A DNA stretch of 64,000 nt from Sporomusaceae bacterium. Lineage in GTDB: Bacteria; Bacillota; Negativicutes; Acidaminococcales; JAJUGR01. The notes below the pieces were generated by a model. It was not told the origin of the DNA. It ran no database searches and saw nothing but the letters and a program-made list of their open reading frames with translations. Numbering within the stretch: the first letter of the stretch is position 1; each line of letters starts with the position of its first letter. The position numbers and the translations under genes are program-made. Location: positions 1 through 64,000 of the forward strand of contig JAJUGR010000001.1 in the NCBI GenBank assembly GCA_029265905.1. Reading direction: 5' to 3'. Shown here in pieces: positions 53,476 to 62,742 of the stretch.

Positions 53476-55419
53476 GTGTTTATTGAGAAGTCCAAATACA
53501 CGGCCGCAGCGGCTTTGCTTGCTTGCCTGGTGACGGCGTCACCCGGCGTTCAGGCGGCGGAGAAAACGGAAGAAAAAACGGCGGAGTACGTCTTTGACCC
53601 GGTTTTGGTGACGGCGCAGCGCTATGAAAAGAGCGATCTGGAAACGCCGGCCTCCACCCAGGTGCTCACGGCGGAGAAACTGCAGGCGACCGGGGCGAAC
53701 AATTTGCAGGAGGCATTGAAGTATGCCGTCGGCATCACGTATCACGCCCAGGGGCCGGACGGACAGTCGTATAATACGATGACCAGCAAGATCATGATCC
53801 GCGGCGTGGAGCGGGGCACGCTTGTCTTATTGAACGGCGTGCCGATCAACATGAATGGCCGCTACAACCTGGAGGATATCCCGGTCAACATTATTGAAAA
53901 GGTCGAGATTATCCGCGGCGGCGGCTCCGTGCTGTACGGCAGCGAGGCGACGGGCGGCGTGATCAACATCATTACGAAGAAGACTCGCGCAAACAGCGTC
54001 GACGTATCGGCCGGCAGCGACGACCGCCAGCAGCACTCCCTCTCTGTCCAGGCAGACCAGTTCGGCTTGACGGCCTCCTACAAGAAGCTCGGCTATTTGG
54101 ACCAGGTTTCCGGGCCGTACAGCAGCACGGGAACCAACTACAAGTACAACGACTTCAACGGCTCGGAAAAGACGAACGTCTCCTGGGATTACGCTTTTAG
54201 CGACAGCCTGCGCCTGACGCACATCTACGCCAAGGGCTCCTATGGCTATACCTACCGGCCGCTTGCCAACCCGGCCACGTTTGACTACATGAAGGATTAC
54301 GAGGACGAGAAGCATTACCTGCAGCTCGCCTATGAGGGCAAAGACGGCCTGCAGGGCAAGCTGTACTGGAACCAAAAAGCGGTCACCGGCGACAAATACA
54401 ACAGCGCTTCTGTTTTGACGGAGCGCGCGGATACTGAAGACCGCGTGCTGGGCCTTGATCTGTCGAAGAAGTGGACGGTCGGTGAGAACCGGGTCGTGGC
54501 CGGCCTGGATTATCAAAAAGAACGCTACTATGACGACAGCCGCACGAAGCTGAATACGACGCCTGTTGAATCCATCACCGGCCCCTATTCCCGAGACCAT
54601 TACTCGCTGTTCGGCCAATGGGAGCGGGACATGAACAAGGCGACGACTGTGACCTTGAGCGCCCGGCAGGATTGGGTGCGCGGCGACCAGGAATCGGCCT
54701 TCGGGTCCGATTTCAGCCAGTTCAATCCGCAACTGCAGGTTCTGACCCGCCTGGACGCCGAGACAAGCTGGTACGCCAGCGCGGGGCGGTCGTTCATGAT
54801 GCCGACCCTGGCGCAGATGTACGGCTACGGCGACAACGTGCAGGCGGATTCCCAGCTGCGCCCGCAAAAGGGCATGAACTACGAGACGGGCTTAAAGCGC
54901 AACACGGGCGCGCATTCCTGGAAGCTGGCCGTCTTTAAGTATGATATTGAGGACTATATTTCGTTTACGGAAACGGCCAAGGGCAGCAAGATATACAAGG
55001 CGCAAAATGAAGACGTGCGCAACACCGGCGTTGAATTGAGCTGCGACGTCGCGATGGGCGGCGGCTGGAACGGCAACTGGAGCGTCAGCTATGGCAATCC
55101 GGAGCATAAGGAAAGCGGTTCGGATTGGGAGCGCCAGTACGGCCGCCTGCAGCTCACCTCCGGCGTCAGCTACGCAAGCGACAAATGGAATGCCGCGCTG
55201 ACAGCCAGCTATTTGGGCAAGCGCGTGGATGGCAATGAAGAAAGCCGCAAACCGATGCTCCTGACCGGACTTGACGTGCGCCGAAAGCTGGATGCGCAGC
55301 GGGAAATTTACCTGAATGTCGACAACGTGTTTGACCGGCGCGACATCGTCAGCCATGCAAGCTCCGAGTACTATGCGATGCCGCGCACCTTCCGTCTGGG
55401 CTACCGCATGTCGTTTTAA
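53476..55419 (+). CDS. TonB-dependent outer-membrane receptor, probably for a corrinoid
   Basis: The 647-residue protein has a signal peptide (about 1-27, ending GVQAA), a TonB-box-like stretch (DPVLVTAQR, about residue 42), a plug domain (about 45-165) with KIMIRGVERGTLVLLNGVPI and RGGGSVLYGSEATGGVINII, and a 22-strand-type barrel ending FRLGYRMSF with a terminal Phe. GTG 53476 follows GAGGAGGGG. The riboswitch and operon make cobalamin or a related corrinoid the best substrate guess (BtuB-like role). Sequence alone does not exclude haem or metal chelates. Confidence 0.92.
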   Translation: MFIEKSKYTAAAALLACLVTASPGVQAAEKTEEKTAEYVFDPVLVTAQRYEKSDLETPASTQVLTAEKLQATGANNLQEALKYAVGITYHAQGPDGQSYNTMTSKIMIRGVERGTLVLLNGVPINMNGRYNLEDIPVNIIEKVEIIRGGGSVLYGSEATGGVINIITKKTRANSVDVSAGSDDRQQHSLSVQADQFGLTASYKKLGYLDQVSGPYSSTGTNYKYNDFNGSEKTNVSWDYAFSDSLRLTHIYAKGSYGYTYRPLANPATFDYMKDYEDEKHYLQLAYEGKDGLQGKLYWNQKAVTGDKYNSASVLTERADTEDRVLGLDLSKKWTVGENRVVAGLDYQKERYYDDSRTKLNTTPVESITGPYSRDHYSLFGQWERDMNKATTVTLSARQDWVRGDQESAFGSDFSQFNPQLQVLTRLDAETSWYASAGRSFMMPTLAQMYGYGDNVQADSQLRPQKGMNYETGLKRNTGAHSWKLAVFKYDIEDYISFTETAKGSKIYKAQNEDVRNTGVELSCDVAMGGGWNGNWSVSYGNPEHKESGSDWERQYGRLQLTSGVSYASDKWNAALTASYLGKRVDGNEESRKPMLLTGLDVRRKLDAQREIYLNVDNVFDRRDIVSHASSEYYAMPRTFRLGYRMSF

Positions 55420-55424
55420 CCGCG

Positions 55425-57050
55425 ATGATGAAGCGTCTCATATTTTTATGCTGGCTGCTGGTGCTTCTGCCAAACGTTGCGTCAGCAGCGCCTCATCTTG
55501 AAGCGTTCTTTCCCTACCGTCTGGGCGGCGGGGAAAAGGCGGTAGCGGCCGGTTCGACCAACCCGCTTTACGTCTCCGTAGCCGGCGGGTTTGCAGAGGC
55601 GCAGGAAGTGGTGCTGGCGGTCGATTTGCCGCATGGCGTACGGCCGGTTGGAGCGCTTGAAGACGGCTGGCGAACAGACGAGGCGGGCAGCGGTCAGCGG
55701 CTGACACGCGTGCTGACGTTGGCGGCCGGATACGACAATTGGTTCGACTTGCTGAATTTGCAGACGGATCAGGCCGTCGAAGGAGAGCTGCAGCTTATCG
55801 TGGCGGCTTCTGGCAGGGATGGCGCAAGCCAAATGTCGCTGCCGTTTCGGGTTCAGCCGGCGCAAGATGGGGCAGCTAGGGTGCCGTGGCGGATAAAAAG
55901 CGTTGCGGTGCCGGTTGATTACCGCGGCGAGCGCGACGACAGACAGGCGGACCAGGTTGTTTATTTGCGGGATATGAGGCTTGAGGCGCTGCGCAGCCGC
56001 ATTACCGGCAAGGGGGAAGTTGATTGGGCTGCGCTCGATCGGCATCCCTTTGCGCATGTGGCGGTTGTGATTGCCAATCCGGCCGGCAGCCAGGAACTGG
56101 TGCGGATCAAGGCGGAGCTGTATGACCGGGCGACCGGCGAACTGCTGCCGGGCCTGGGCAGTGTCGCTCGCCAGCCGCTGGAGGAGCAACTGGGCGCCGA
56201 TGCGCTTGCGCAACAAGAAGAAAAAGCGGCCCGAGCTCTATTTGGACTGAACGGCGACCCGGAGCAGACGTTAGTGCTGCCGTTGTCCGGCGATACCGGG
56301 CGGCTGCCGGCGGGGCCGGTGGTCCTGCGCCTGACTTTGTCGGGCACGGGTGCGGAACAAATTATCGAAACGCCGCTGCAATTGGTATCGCGGCGCCAGG
56401 GCACGGCGGCGATTCTTGGCGGGGCGCTTGCGGCGCTGGTTGCGCTGGCCGCCTTCCTCACGCTTCGGGGCGCGCGCCTGTTCGACCAGCTTGGCGCGCG
56501 CGGCGTGATCACTGTCGCCCTGTTTGGCGCGGTGTCCTTCGGCGCGATAACGGTTCCGACCACACTGGCGGGCGACCTGCTGCACGTTTTGCTGGGGCCG
56601 TTTTCCGCACTGGCGAGCGGCCTGCTGAGTGGAGTTCTGCTCTATTTGTTCTTGCTGGCCTTGCACCGGCTCTATCCCCTGCCGGGCGTGGTGAGCTTGA
56701 TGCTTCTTCTGAAGTGGCTGCTCGCTGCCCTGGTTTTTGGACGGTTGTCGCTGGTTGGGCTGGGCTGCGTGGCCGTTCATGCCGTGCTGCTGGAACTTTT
56801 GTTGTGGGCTGGCGGCTGTTCGCGGGCGGCGCGGCGCCTGCCCGACTGGGGCGTGGCCCTTGCCTGCGGCCTGTTGGACATGGCGGTTACGTACGCCAAC
56901 TTGGAAATGATGATTTTCTTCTACCGGTTGTATTATGCTGACTGGTATATCGCTTTATATGTGTTAAGCAACGGCCTGCTGTACAGTTCGCTTGGCGCCT
57001 GGCTCGGCGGCCGGGTTGGCGAAAAGCTGGTGCGGGTAACGGGGGAATAA
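55425..57050 (+). CDS. Extracytoplasmic domain fused to an ECF S-component-like membrane domain
   Basis: The 541-residue protein has a signal-like N-terminus (about 1-22), roughly 300 extracytoplasmic residues rich in beta structure, then a membrane half with a span near 325-350 and about six helices from 360. The helical part (ITVPTTLAGDLLHVLLGPFS, LASGLLSGVLLYLFLL) looks like an ECF S component. It is directly followed by ECF A and T genes, which otherwise lack an S partner. I infer it is the substrate-binding subunit. The N-terminal domain is not recognised; it may receive substrate in the periplasm. Two ATGs, 55425 and 55428, are possible. Confidence 0.7.
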   Translation: MMKRLIFLCWLLVLLPNVASAAPHLEAFFPYRLGGGEKAVAAGSTNPLYVSVAGGFAEAQEVVLAVDLPHGVRPVGALEDGWRTDEAGSGQRLTRVLTLAAGYDNWFDLLNLQTDQAVEGELQLIVAASGRDGASQMSLPFRVQPAQDGAARVPWRIKSVAVPVDYRGERDDRQADQVVYLRDMRLEALRSRITGKGEVDWAALDRHPFAHVAVVIANPAGSQELVRIKAELYDRATGELLPGLGSVARQPLEEQLGADALAQQEEKAARALFGLNGDPEQTLVLPLSGDTGRLPAGPVVLRLTLSGTGAEQIIETPLQLVSRRQGTAAILGGALAALVALAAFLTLRGARLFDQLGARGVITVALFGAVSFGAITVPTTLAGDLLHVLLGPFSALASGLLSGVLLYLFLLALHRLYPLPGVVSLMLLLKWLLAALVFGRLSLVGLGCVAVHAVLLELLLWAGGCSRAARRLPDWGVALACGLLDMAVTYANLEMMIFFYRLYYADWYIALYVLSNGLLYSSLGAWLGGRVGEKLVRVTGE

Positions 57051-57052
57051 GG

Positions 57053-58705
57053 ATGATTCGGCTGGAACACGTTGGCTTTACGTACCCGTCGCGCAAGGAA
57101 GCGACGCTAAGCAATATCAATATCGGCATTGGGCAGGGTGAACGCGTTTTGATCGCCGGGCGGACCGGGTGCGGAAAAAGCACCCTGCTGAAAATAATCA
57201 ACGGATTGATACCCGGCGCCAGTCAGGGCCAGTTTACGGGCAATGTCTGGCTCGACGGCGTCAATACGCGCGAGGCGCGGCCGGATGAGATCGGCTTGGT
57301 GGTTGGAACGCTGTACCAGTCGCCGGACGACCAGATTTTTGCCACGACGGTTTGGGATGAAGTGGCGTTCGCGCTGGAAAACAGGGGGATTGCGGCTGAA
57401 TTGGTGCGGGAGCGGGTGGCGACCGTGCTGGCTCAAGTAGGCCTGTCCGGCTACGAGAAGCGCAGCGTGCATGCCTTGTCGGGAGGGCAGCGCCAGCGCC
57501 TGGCGCTGGCGGCCGTGCTGGCGACAAAACCGTCCGTGTTGGTATTGGATGAACCTATAAGCCAATTGAACCCGGCCGGCGCGGCCAGTTTGCTGCAGCT
57601 GCTGCTGAACCTGAATGAAACGGAACAGATGACGCTGATCGTCGTCGAGCACCGCGTGCACGAACTGTACCGGTTTTTCCCACGCCTGATTTATCTGGAG
57701 GGCGGAGCGGTCGTCTATGACGGTGCCATCGAGCAAGCGTGGCAGACGTTCGAACGGCCGCTGGCCGGCTTGCGGGAGCCGGAAACGGTACGGATCTGCC
57801 GAAAACTGCGGGTGTTGCCGCCGGAAGCGGACTGCAACCGCGCGGCGGGCAGGATCGTGCGGTCCTATCCTCGTTTTGACGGACGGGCGCAAGCGAAGGC
57901 GGCGAATTTTTTCGCGGGCGGGGCGAAGCCGGTTGTAGTGGCGGAATGCCTTTCGTACGCTTACGAAGGGCAGGCCAGACCGGTGCTGCGGGAGCTTTCC
58001 TTTTGCGTGAACGAACGGGAAATCGTCGCCGTCATGGGGCAAAATGGTGCGGGAAAGTCCACGCTGCTTTCGCTTTTGGCGGGCCTGGTCCGCCCTCAGG
58101 GCGGTTCAATCCGTTATGCGCCGGACAGCGGCGGACAAGGCGGCGTCGGCTTGCTGCGGCAGGATACGGACCTGATGCTGCTGCATCCGACCGTTGGCGA
58201 GGAAGTGGGCCTTCGGTCGGACGACGTTTTGCCGGAGGCGTCCCAACGCCTGCTGGCATGGCTTGATTTGGCAAAATTGCGCCACGATTTTCCGCTCGCC
58301 CTCAGCCGCGGCCAGCGGCTGAGGGTTGCGCTGGCCGCGTTGTTGGCGAACCGTCCGCGGGTGCTGTTGCTGGACGAGCCGACAACCGGGCAGGATTATG
58401 AGAGCCTGGAAGATATCCGCCGTATTTTGCGCGCCTATCGCTACAAGGGCGGCACAGTTTTGTTCTGTACGCATGACGTTGAATTAGCGGCGGAGCTTGC
58501 CGACCGGGTTGTTTTGCTAAAAGACGGACAGGTGGCCGCGCAGGGAGCGGCGCGGGAGCTTTTGACAGAAGAAAAATGGCTGCAGGCAGGCGGCTTGATA
58601 CCGACGCCGCTTGCGGCCTTGTGCCGTTTGTTGCATTTGCCGCCGAGGACGGGACAAAGGGAGGTGTGCCGCCTTGTCAGCAAGACTGCTTTGGGAGGGG
58701 GCTGA
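57053..58705 (+). CDS. ECF transporter ATPase, two nucleotide-binding domains fused
   Basis: The 550-residue protein carries two ABC domains. Domain 1 has Walker A GRTGCGKST (about 36-44), Q-loop YQSPDDQIFATTVWDEVAFA, LSGGQRQRLALAA and Walker B VLVLDEP. Domain 2 has GQNGAGKST (about 336), a signature LSRGQRLRVALAA with Arg for the usual Gly, LLLDEPTTGQD and switch His FCTHDVELA. Fused double ATPases are typical of dedicated group I ECF transporters. It starts 3 nt after the S-like gene and overlaps ecfT by 32 nt. Confidence 0.93.
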   Translation: MIRLEHVGFTYPSRKEATLSNINIGIGQGERVLIAGRTGCGKSTLLKIINGLIPGASQGQFTGNVWLDGVNTREARPDEIGLVVGTLYQSPDDQIFATTVWDEVAFALENRGIAAELVRERVATVLAQVGLSGYEKRSVHALSGGQRQRLALAAVLATKPSVLVLDEPISQLNPAGAASLLQLLLNLNETEQMTLIVVEHRVHELYRFFPRLIYLEGGAVVYDGAIEQAWQTFERPLAGLREPETVRICRKLRVLPPEADCNRAAGRIVRSYPRFDGRAQAKAANFFAGGAKPVVVAECLSYAYEGQARPVLRELSFCVNEREIVAVMGQNGAGKSTLLSLLAGLVRPQGGSIRYAPDSGGQGGVGLLRQDTDLMLLHPTVGEEVGLRSDDVLPEASQRLLAWLDLAKLRHDFPLALSRGQRLRVALAALLANRPRVLLLDEPTTGQDYESLEDIRRILRAYRYKGGTVLFCTHDVELAAELADRVVLLKDGQVAAQGAARELLTEEKWLQAGGLIPTPLAALCRLLHLPPRTGQREVCRLVSKTALGGG

Positions 58706-59558
58706 CAGTGCGCTTTGGGCAAGAAAACTCGATGGGCGCACGAAAGTCTGCCTGTTGGCGGCGGCGACCGTGCTGGTGATTACAATCGACCGCCCGGCGA
58801 CGCTGTTCGCCTTGTTCACGCTGGCGCTTTGCCTGCACGTGGCGGCGGGAACGCCGGCGTCCAAGTGGGAGGTGCTGGGGGCTCTGCTCCTGATCTGCTT
58901 GTGGGGGGCGGTCGCCAGCCAGGGGCTTTTTTACGCGCAGACGCCGAGAACCCCGCTCGTTTGCTTTGTCTCCCCGGCCTTTCCGGTTTTGGGGCCGCTG
59001 ACGGGCGGCGTGTTTTTGTATCGAGAGGGGTTGGCTTATGGCGCGCTGCAGGGCATGCGCTCGGCGACGATGCTGTGCCTGGGACTGTTTGTCTGTTGGA
59101 CGAGTGATCCGCGTGCGTTGCTGAACGCGTTCGTTTCTTGGCGCATGCCGCCCATGGCCGCCTTTATGGCGGTGACGGCGCTGCGCTTTTTGCCGGTGCT
59201 GGCGGCGGAGGGGGAAGAAATCATGATGGCGGCCCGCCTGCGCAAGCGTGCGGCTGGCGTGCCCTTTCGCGCGTGGCACTGGCTGGCGTTTTTGCCTAAA
59301 TTGGTATATCCGCTGCTGGCCCGTTCGCTCCGCCGGGCGCAAACCCTGTCGCTATCGGTTTTAAGCCGTGGTTTTGTGAATTACCGGCCTGCCGTGCAGC
59401 AGCAATGGCCTTGGCCGGAAAAACTGTTTTCCTGCTTGCTGTTGGCGGCAGCGCTGCTGGCCGTGCTGATGAAGCTTTTTTATGCGCTGGCGGAGCAAAG
59501 CTTGTTTTATTGGTCGTCTGGCCGGCCGATTTATGATTTTGCGAGGTTGTGGCTGTGA
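58674..59558 (+). CDS. ECF transporter T component (dedicated)
   Basis: The 294-residue membrane protein has five to six helices and the coupling region MMAARLRKRAAGVPFRAWHW with LARSLRRAQTLSLSVLSRGF, where the EcfT Arg motifs are expected. It is clearly diverged from the general EcfT encoded at 17495-18298. The TTG at 58674 is chosen because AAAGGGAGGTG lies 8 nt upstream inside the ATPase gene. Its TGA overlaps the next GTG (GTGA). Confidence 0.88.
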   Translation: MSARLLWEGADSALWARKLDGRTKVCLLAAATVLVITIDRPATLFALFTLALCLHVAAGTPASKWEVLGALLLICLWGAVASQGLFYAQTPRTPLVCFVSPAFPVLGPLTGGVFLYREGLAYGALQGMRSATMLCLGLFVCWTSDPRALLNAFVSWRMPPMAAFMAVTALRFLPVLAAEGEEIMMAARLRKRAAGVPFRAWHWLAFLPKLVYPLLARSLRRAQTLSLSVLSRGFVNYRPAVQQQWPWPEKLFSCLLLAAALLAVLMKLFYALAEQSLFYWSSGRPIYDFARLWL

Positions 59559-60937
59559 GAGGTTGGAAGATTGCGGTTTTCTTAGCCAGCTGGCTTTTGC
59601 TCGGCTGGCTGTCATGGAAGGATCAGCCCTTTCTTGCGCCGCAGACAGGATTGCGCGCGCAGGACGTCGTCGTACCACTGGGGGACGTTCCCGCGCTCGA
59701 ATACGGGCGGATGGGCTTTACCAAAGGCATCGTCAAGGCTTCGCCAGCCAATGACGGCTGGGTGGTCGGGACGGACACGGGCAGGCTGCTGTGTTTTGAC
59801 CGGGAGGGCCGGCAAAAATGGCAGCGCCCGATGGGCCTGGGGAAAATAACCGCCGTCGCCTACAGCAATGATGGCCGGTTTGTGCTGGTGGGCGAAAAGA
59901 GCCCGAGCGGCGACGTCCACTTGCTGTCGGTTGCCACCGGCGAAGTGCAATGGACGTACTCGGCGGCGGAGACGATCGGCACGGCGCTGGAACTGCGCTC
60001 CTACCCGTCAGTGGCCAGAATACAAACGGATGAAGCAGGAAACTTTTATCTGGCGGTGTTCCGCTACGCCCGCAATGCGGACGGGATAAGCGAATATATC
60101 GGCCGGATTTGCTCGCTTACCCCCTCCGGAGAGGAGCGCTGGCGCTTTCCAGACAAGGAGTATATGGACGCCTGGGCCAGCTGGTTTGCCGTCGATCCGG
60201 AGGGACGGTCGCTTGTGTTCGCAACGGCCAACTTTGAAACGAAAGTCAAGCTTCGCTATCCGGCCAATTTATATTGGCTGAATGCCGCAAGCGGCGAACA
60301 GCTCGAAGAAAAAAACATTGAACCGATCGCCCCCTACGTCAAGACGGTCATGCGTGGCAGTCCGAACTACGGTGGCGACGGACAGTTGCTGGCGGCGATG
60401 GCCAGCGACGGGCGCGCGTTTGTCTACAACCGGCAGGGGCAACTGCTGTGGGAGCGGCAAATCAGCCGTCCGCGGCAGGTAGGGGGCGCCTGGGTCAATG
60501 CGATCGGGCGGGACGGCTTCCCGACTAAGCACGGCATATTATTCACGACCATCAACACGTACAACCGGGATAACTGGAATTTGTCGACCCCGGTCGAACA
60601 TCCTTCGTCCAACAGCGTCTTCATGTTCGACGAAGCGGGCCGGTTCCGCTACCAGTGGCGGGCCGCCGGCAGCATTGAGGAGTTGGATTTTGCCGGCTCG
60701 CTGGCGGCGGTTGCCGTCGGCCGCAATGTGCGAACAAAGAATACCGAGGCGCACAGCGCCGTAGTGCTGCGCCTGGAAGACGGAATGGTGCTGGACAGCC
60801 TGGCGATGGATGGGCCTTGCCAGAGCGTGGCGATTTCGCCGGATGAAAAGACGATCGCCGCCATCGAAGCGCCGGCGCTGATGCCGGACGGACGGATTAT
60901 CGGGTCTTACCGGCTTCATATCCATAACCTGAAATAG
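59555..60937 (+). CDS. Membrane-anchored beta-propeller (PQQ/WD-like repeat) protein
   Basis: The 460-residue protein has an N-terminal uncleaved anchor (about 5-20, IAVFLASWLLLGWLSW) and then repeats of the type DGWVVGTDTGRLLCFDREGR, YSNDGRFVLVGE, DGRAFVYNRQGQLLWERQIS and FDEAGRFRYQWRAAG, the pattern of a seven- or eight-bladed propeller. It should face the periplasm. No enzymatic residues are recognised. Its place between ecfT and exbB suggests a substrate-handling or scaffold role in the uptake path. GTG 59555 overlaps the ecfT stop; GTG 59549 is an alternative. Confidence 0.8.
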   Translation: MRGWKIAVFLASWLLLGWLSWKDQPFLAPQTGLRAQDVVVPLGDVPALEYGRMGFTKGIVKASPANDGWVVGTDTGRLLCFDREGRQKWQRPMGLGKITAVAYSNDGRFVLVGEKSPSGDVHLLSVATGEVQWTYSAAETIGTALELRSYPSVARIQTDEAGNFYLAVFRYARNADGISEYIGRICSLTPSGEERWRFPDKEYMDAWASWFAVDPEGRSLVFATANFETKVKLRYPANLYWLNAASGEQLEEKNIEPIAPYVKTVMRGSPNYGGDGQLLAAMASDGRAFVYNRQGQLLWERQISRPRQVGGAWVNAIGRDGFPTKHGILFTTINTYNRDNWNLSTPVEHPSSNSVFMFDEAGRFRYQWRAAGSIEELDFAGSLAAVAVGRNVRTKNTEAHSAVVLRLEDGMVLDSLAMDGPCQSVAISPDEKTIAAIEAPALMPDGRIIGSYRLHIHNLK

Positions 60938-60956
60938 GAGAAAGGAATGATTTGGC

Positions 60957-61589
60957 ATGAACGGTTTTTCCCAAGCGCTTTACCTGTTTGAAAAAGGGGG
61001 GCTGGTGATGTATCCGCTGCTCTTTTCGTCGATTGCGGTGGTTGCCATAGCTGTTGAACGGTGGTTTTTCTTCCGCTCGATGGATGCGCAGGGGCAATTT
61101 GCCGATGAGATTGCCGACAAGCTGCAGCGCGACGACTGGGAAGGGGCGCGGGCGGCGGCCGTTCAGGCCAAGGGGGTATTGGCGAGGATATTGTGCGACG
61201 CCTTTGCGGCCAACGGACTGAAAAAGGCCGGCCTGGAGGCGATGCTCAATACGCGCGCCACGCTGGCGGTGGCCGATCTGCGCAAGCGGCTCGGCTATCT
61301 AGGCATGATGGTGACCATGGCCCCGCTGTGGGGGCTGTTGGGAACGGTTGTCGGCATGATTTCGTCCTTCAACGTCTTCGCCCTGCAGGCGGGCGCGCCG
61401 CATGCCATTACCGGCGGCGTGGGCGAGGCGCTGATTGCGACAGCGACCGGCTTGTGCGTGGCGCTCGTTTCGCTGGGCGCCCACAGCCTGTTTGCGCAGT
61501 GGCTCGATTCGATGCTGTCCGACATGGAAAAGTGCTTTGCTATTTTGCTGGAGGCAGCGGCGCGGAGGGACGACGATGCGGCTGCGTAA
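60957..61589 (+). CDS. exbB: ExbB/MotA/TolQ family proton channel protein
   Basis: ExbB forms the pentameric inner-membrane motor that energises TonB with the proton gradient. The 210-residue product has three membrane segments (about 18-38, 118-140, 155-180). The family signature LGYLGMMVTMAPLWGLLGTV and GMISSFNVFALQAG precede GVGEALIATATGLCVALVSL. It is followed by exbD with a 14-nt overlap. Confidence 0.92.
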   Translation: MNGFSQALYLFEKGGLVMYPLLFSSIAVVAIAVERWFFFRSMDAQGQFADEIADKLQRDDWEGARAAAVQAKGVLARILCDAFAANGLKKAGLEAMLNTRATLAVADLRKRLGYLGMMVTMAPLWGLLGTVVGMISSFNVFALQAGAPHAITGGVGEALIATATGLCVALVSLGAHSLFAQWLDSMLSDMEKCFAILLEAAARRDDDAAA

Positions 61590-61992
61590 CTGGCGCGAAC
61601 AAAAGCAGCCCGACCTGATGATCATTCCGATGATCGACATCATGTTTTTTTTACTCGTCTTTTTCATGATCAGCACGATCTATATGGTCGAGCAGCGAAG
61701 CCTGCCGATTCAACTGCCGAAGGCGGAGCAGGCCGCAACGGACAATAAGCCGGCTTTCGTCGTGACGATGCGCGAAGACGGCACGCTGTGGCTGGAGGAC
61801 AAGCAAATTGCCGCCGAGGCGCTGGCCTGGCAGGTGAAGCTGGAGAGCCGCCGCAATCCGGCGTTTGCCGTGCTGCTGCGCGCTGACGAACGGGCCTCCT
61901 ACGGACAGGTGGTAGCCGTTCTCGATTTATTGAAGCGCTCCGGAGCGGAGCGCTTCGCGCTGGCTACGGAAAAAGGCGGGAGCGGGTCATGA
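61576..61992 (+). CDS. exbD: ExbD/TolR family protein
   Basis: ExbD is the peptidoglycan-facing partner of ExbB. The 138-residue product has one N-terminal span with the essential membrane Asp in PMIDIMFFLLVFFMIST (about residue 21) and a periplasmic domain ending DLLKRSGAERFALATEK. ATG 61576 lies inside the end of exbB after CGGAGGG. The stop overlaps the tonB ATG. Confidence 0.92.
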   Translation: MRLRNWREQKQPDLMIIPMIDIMFFLLVFFMISTIYMVEQRSLPIQLPKAEQAATDNKPAFVVTMREDGTLWLEDKQIAAEALAWQVKLESRRNPAFAVLLRADERASYGQVVAVLDLLKRSGAERFALATEKGGSGS

Positions 61993-62729
61993 TGATCGCG
62001 GGCAAGAAACGATTTGGGTGGGGGCTTGGGGTATCCTTCCTCGCCCACTTGCTGTTGTTTGTGCTGGTCGCCTTCTTTGGCGGCCGGACGCCGGCAACGC
62101 CAGCGCCGGAAAAGGAACAGGTCTTTGCCGTTGAATGGGTTGGAGGCGGCGGAGGCGGGAGCGGCGCATCGGTAGACCCGATTGCGGCGCCCGCCAGCGT
62201 TCCGCCCGCCGGCAGCCGCGCCGACAACGCGGCCATTACGGACAGCCGCCTGGCGCAGGCGGCGCGAACGCAAGGCCAAGCAAGTGAAGCGGCTGTGCCG
62301 ACCGTAAACGCGCAGGCGGGCTCAATGGCGGCCAATGGCGCTGGCGGTGCGGGAAGCGGCGGCGGAGGCGGCGTTGGCGCGGGCAGCGGCGATGGGACCG
62401 GCCCGGGGAACGGCAACGGCGCGGGCGGGAGTGGTTCCGGCGTTGCGGAACAGCCGGCCGTACCGCCGCGGTTAACCAAGCATGTCCAGCCAACCTATCC
62501 GGAAGCGGCCCGGCGGGCCGGGCAGACAGGCAGGGCGCTGCTGCGCCTCTTGGTGTCTTCGGCAGGCCGGGTAAGCGAGGTCGAGGTCGTTCAGTCCTCC
62601 GGCTCTGCCGCTTTGGATGACGCGGCCAGCGCGGCGGTCGAACGCTGGCGGTTTTCGCCGGCCAAGGACGGATTGAACCGCGCGGTAGCCTGCTATATTA
62701 CTGTGCCGGTGGCCTTTTCTCTGGATTAG
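61989..62729 (+). CDS. tonB: TonB with a glycine-rich periplasmic linker
   Basis: TonB transmits energy from ExbB/D to the receptor. The 246-residue protein has an N-terminal anchor with the expected SFLAHLLLFVLVAFF span (His in the membrane, about residue 20), a long low-complexity linker (about 50-160) and a TonB C-terminal domain with PTYPEAARRAGQTGRALLRL and VVQSSGSAALDDAASAAVER. The linker is Gly/Ala/Ser-rich rather than the Pro-Glu/Pro-Lys type of E. coli. It closes the operon. Confidence 0.92.
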   Translation: MMIAGKKRFGWGLGVSFLAHLLLFVLVAFFGGRTPATPAPEKEQVFAVEWVGGGGGGSGASVDPIAAPASVPPAGSRADNAAITDSRLAQAARTQGQASEAAVPTVNAQAGSMAANGAGGAGSGGGGGVGAGSGDGTGPGNGNGAGGSGSGVAEQPAVPPRLTKHVQPTYPEAARRAGQTGRALLRLLVSSAGRVSEVEVVQSSGSAALDDAASAAVERWRFSPAKDGLNRAVACYITVPVAFSLD

Positions 62730-62742
62730 GCAGATCGGCATT

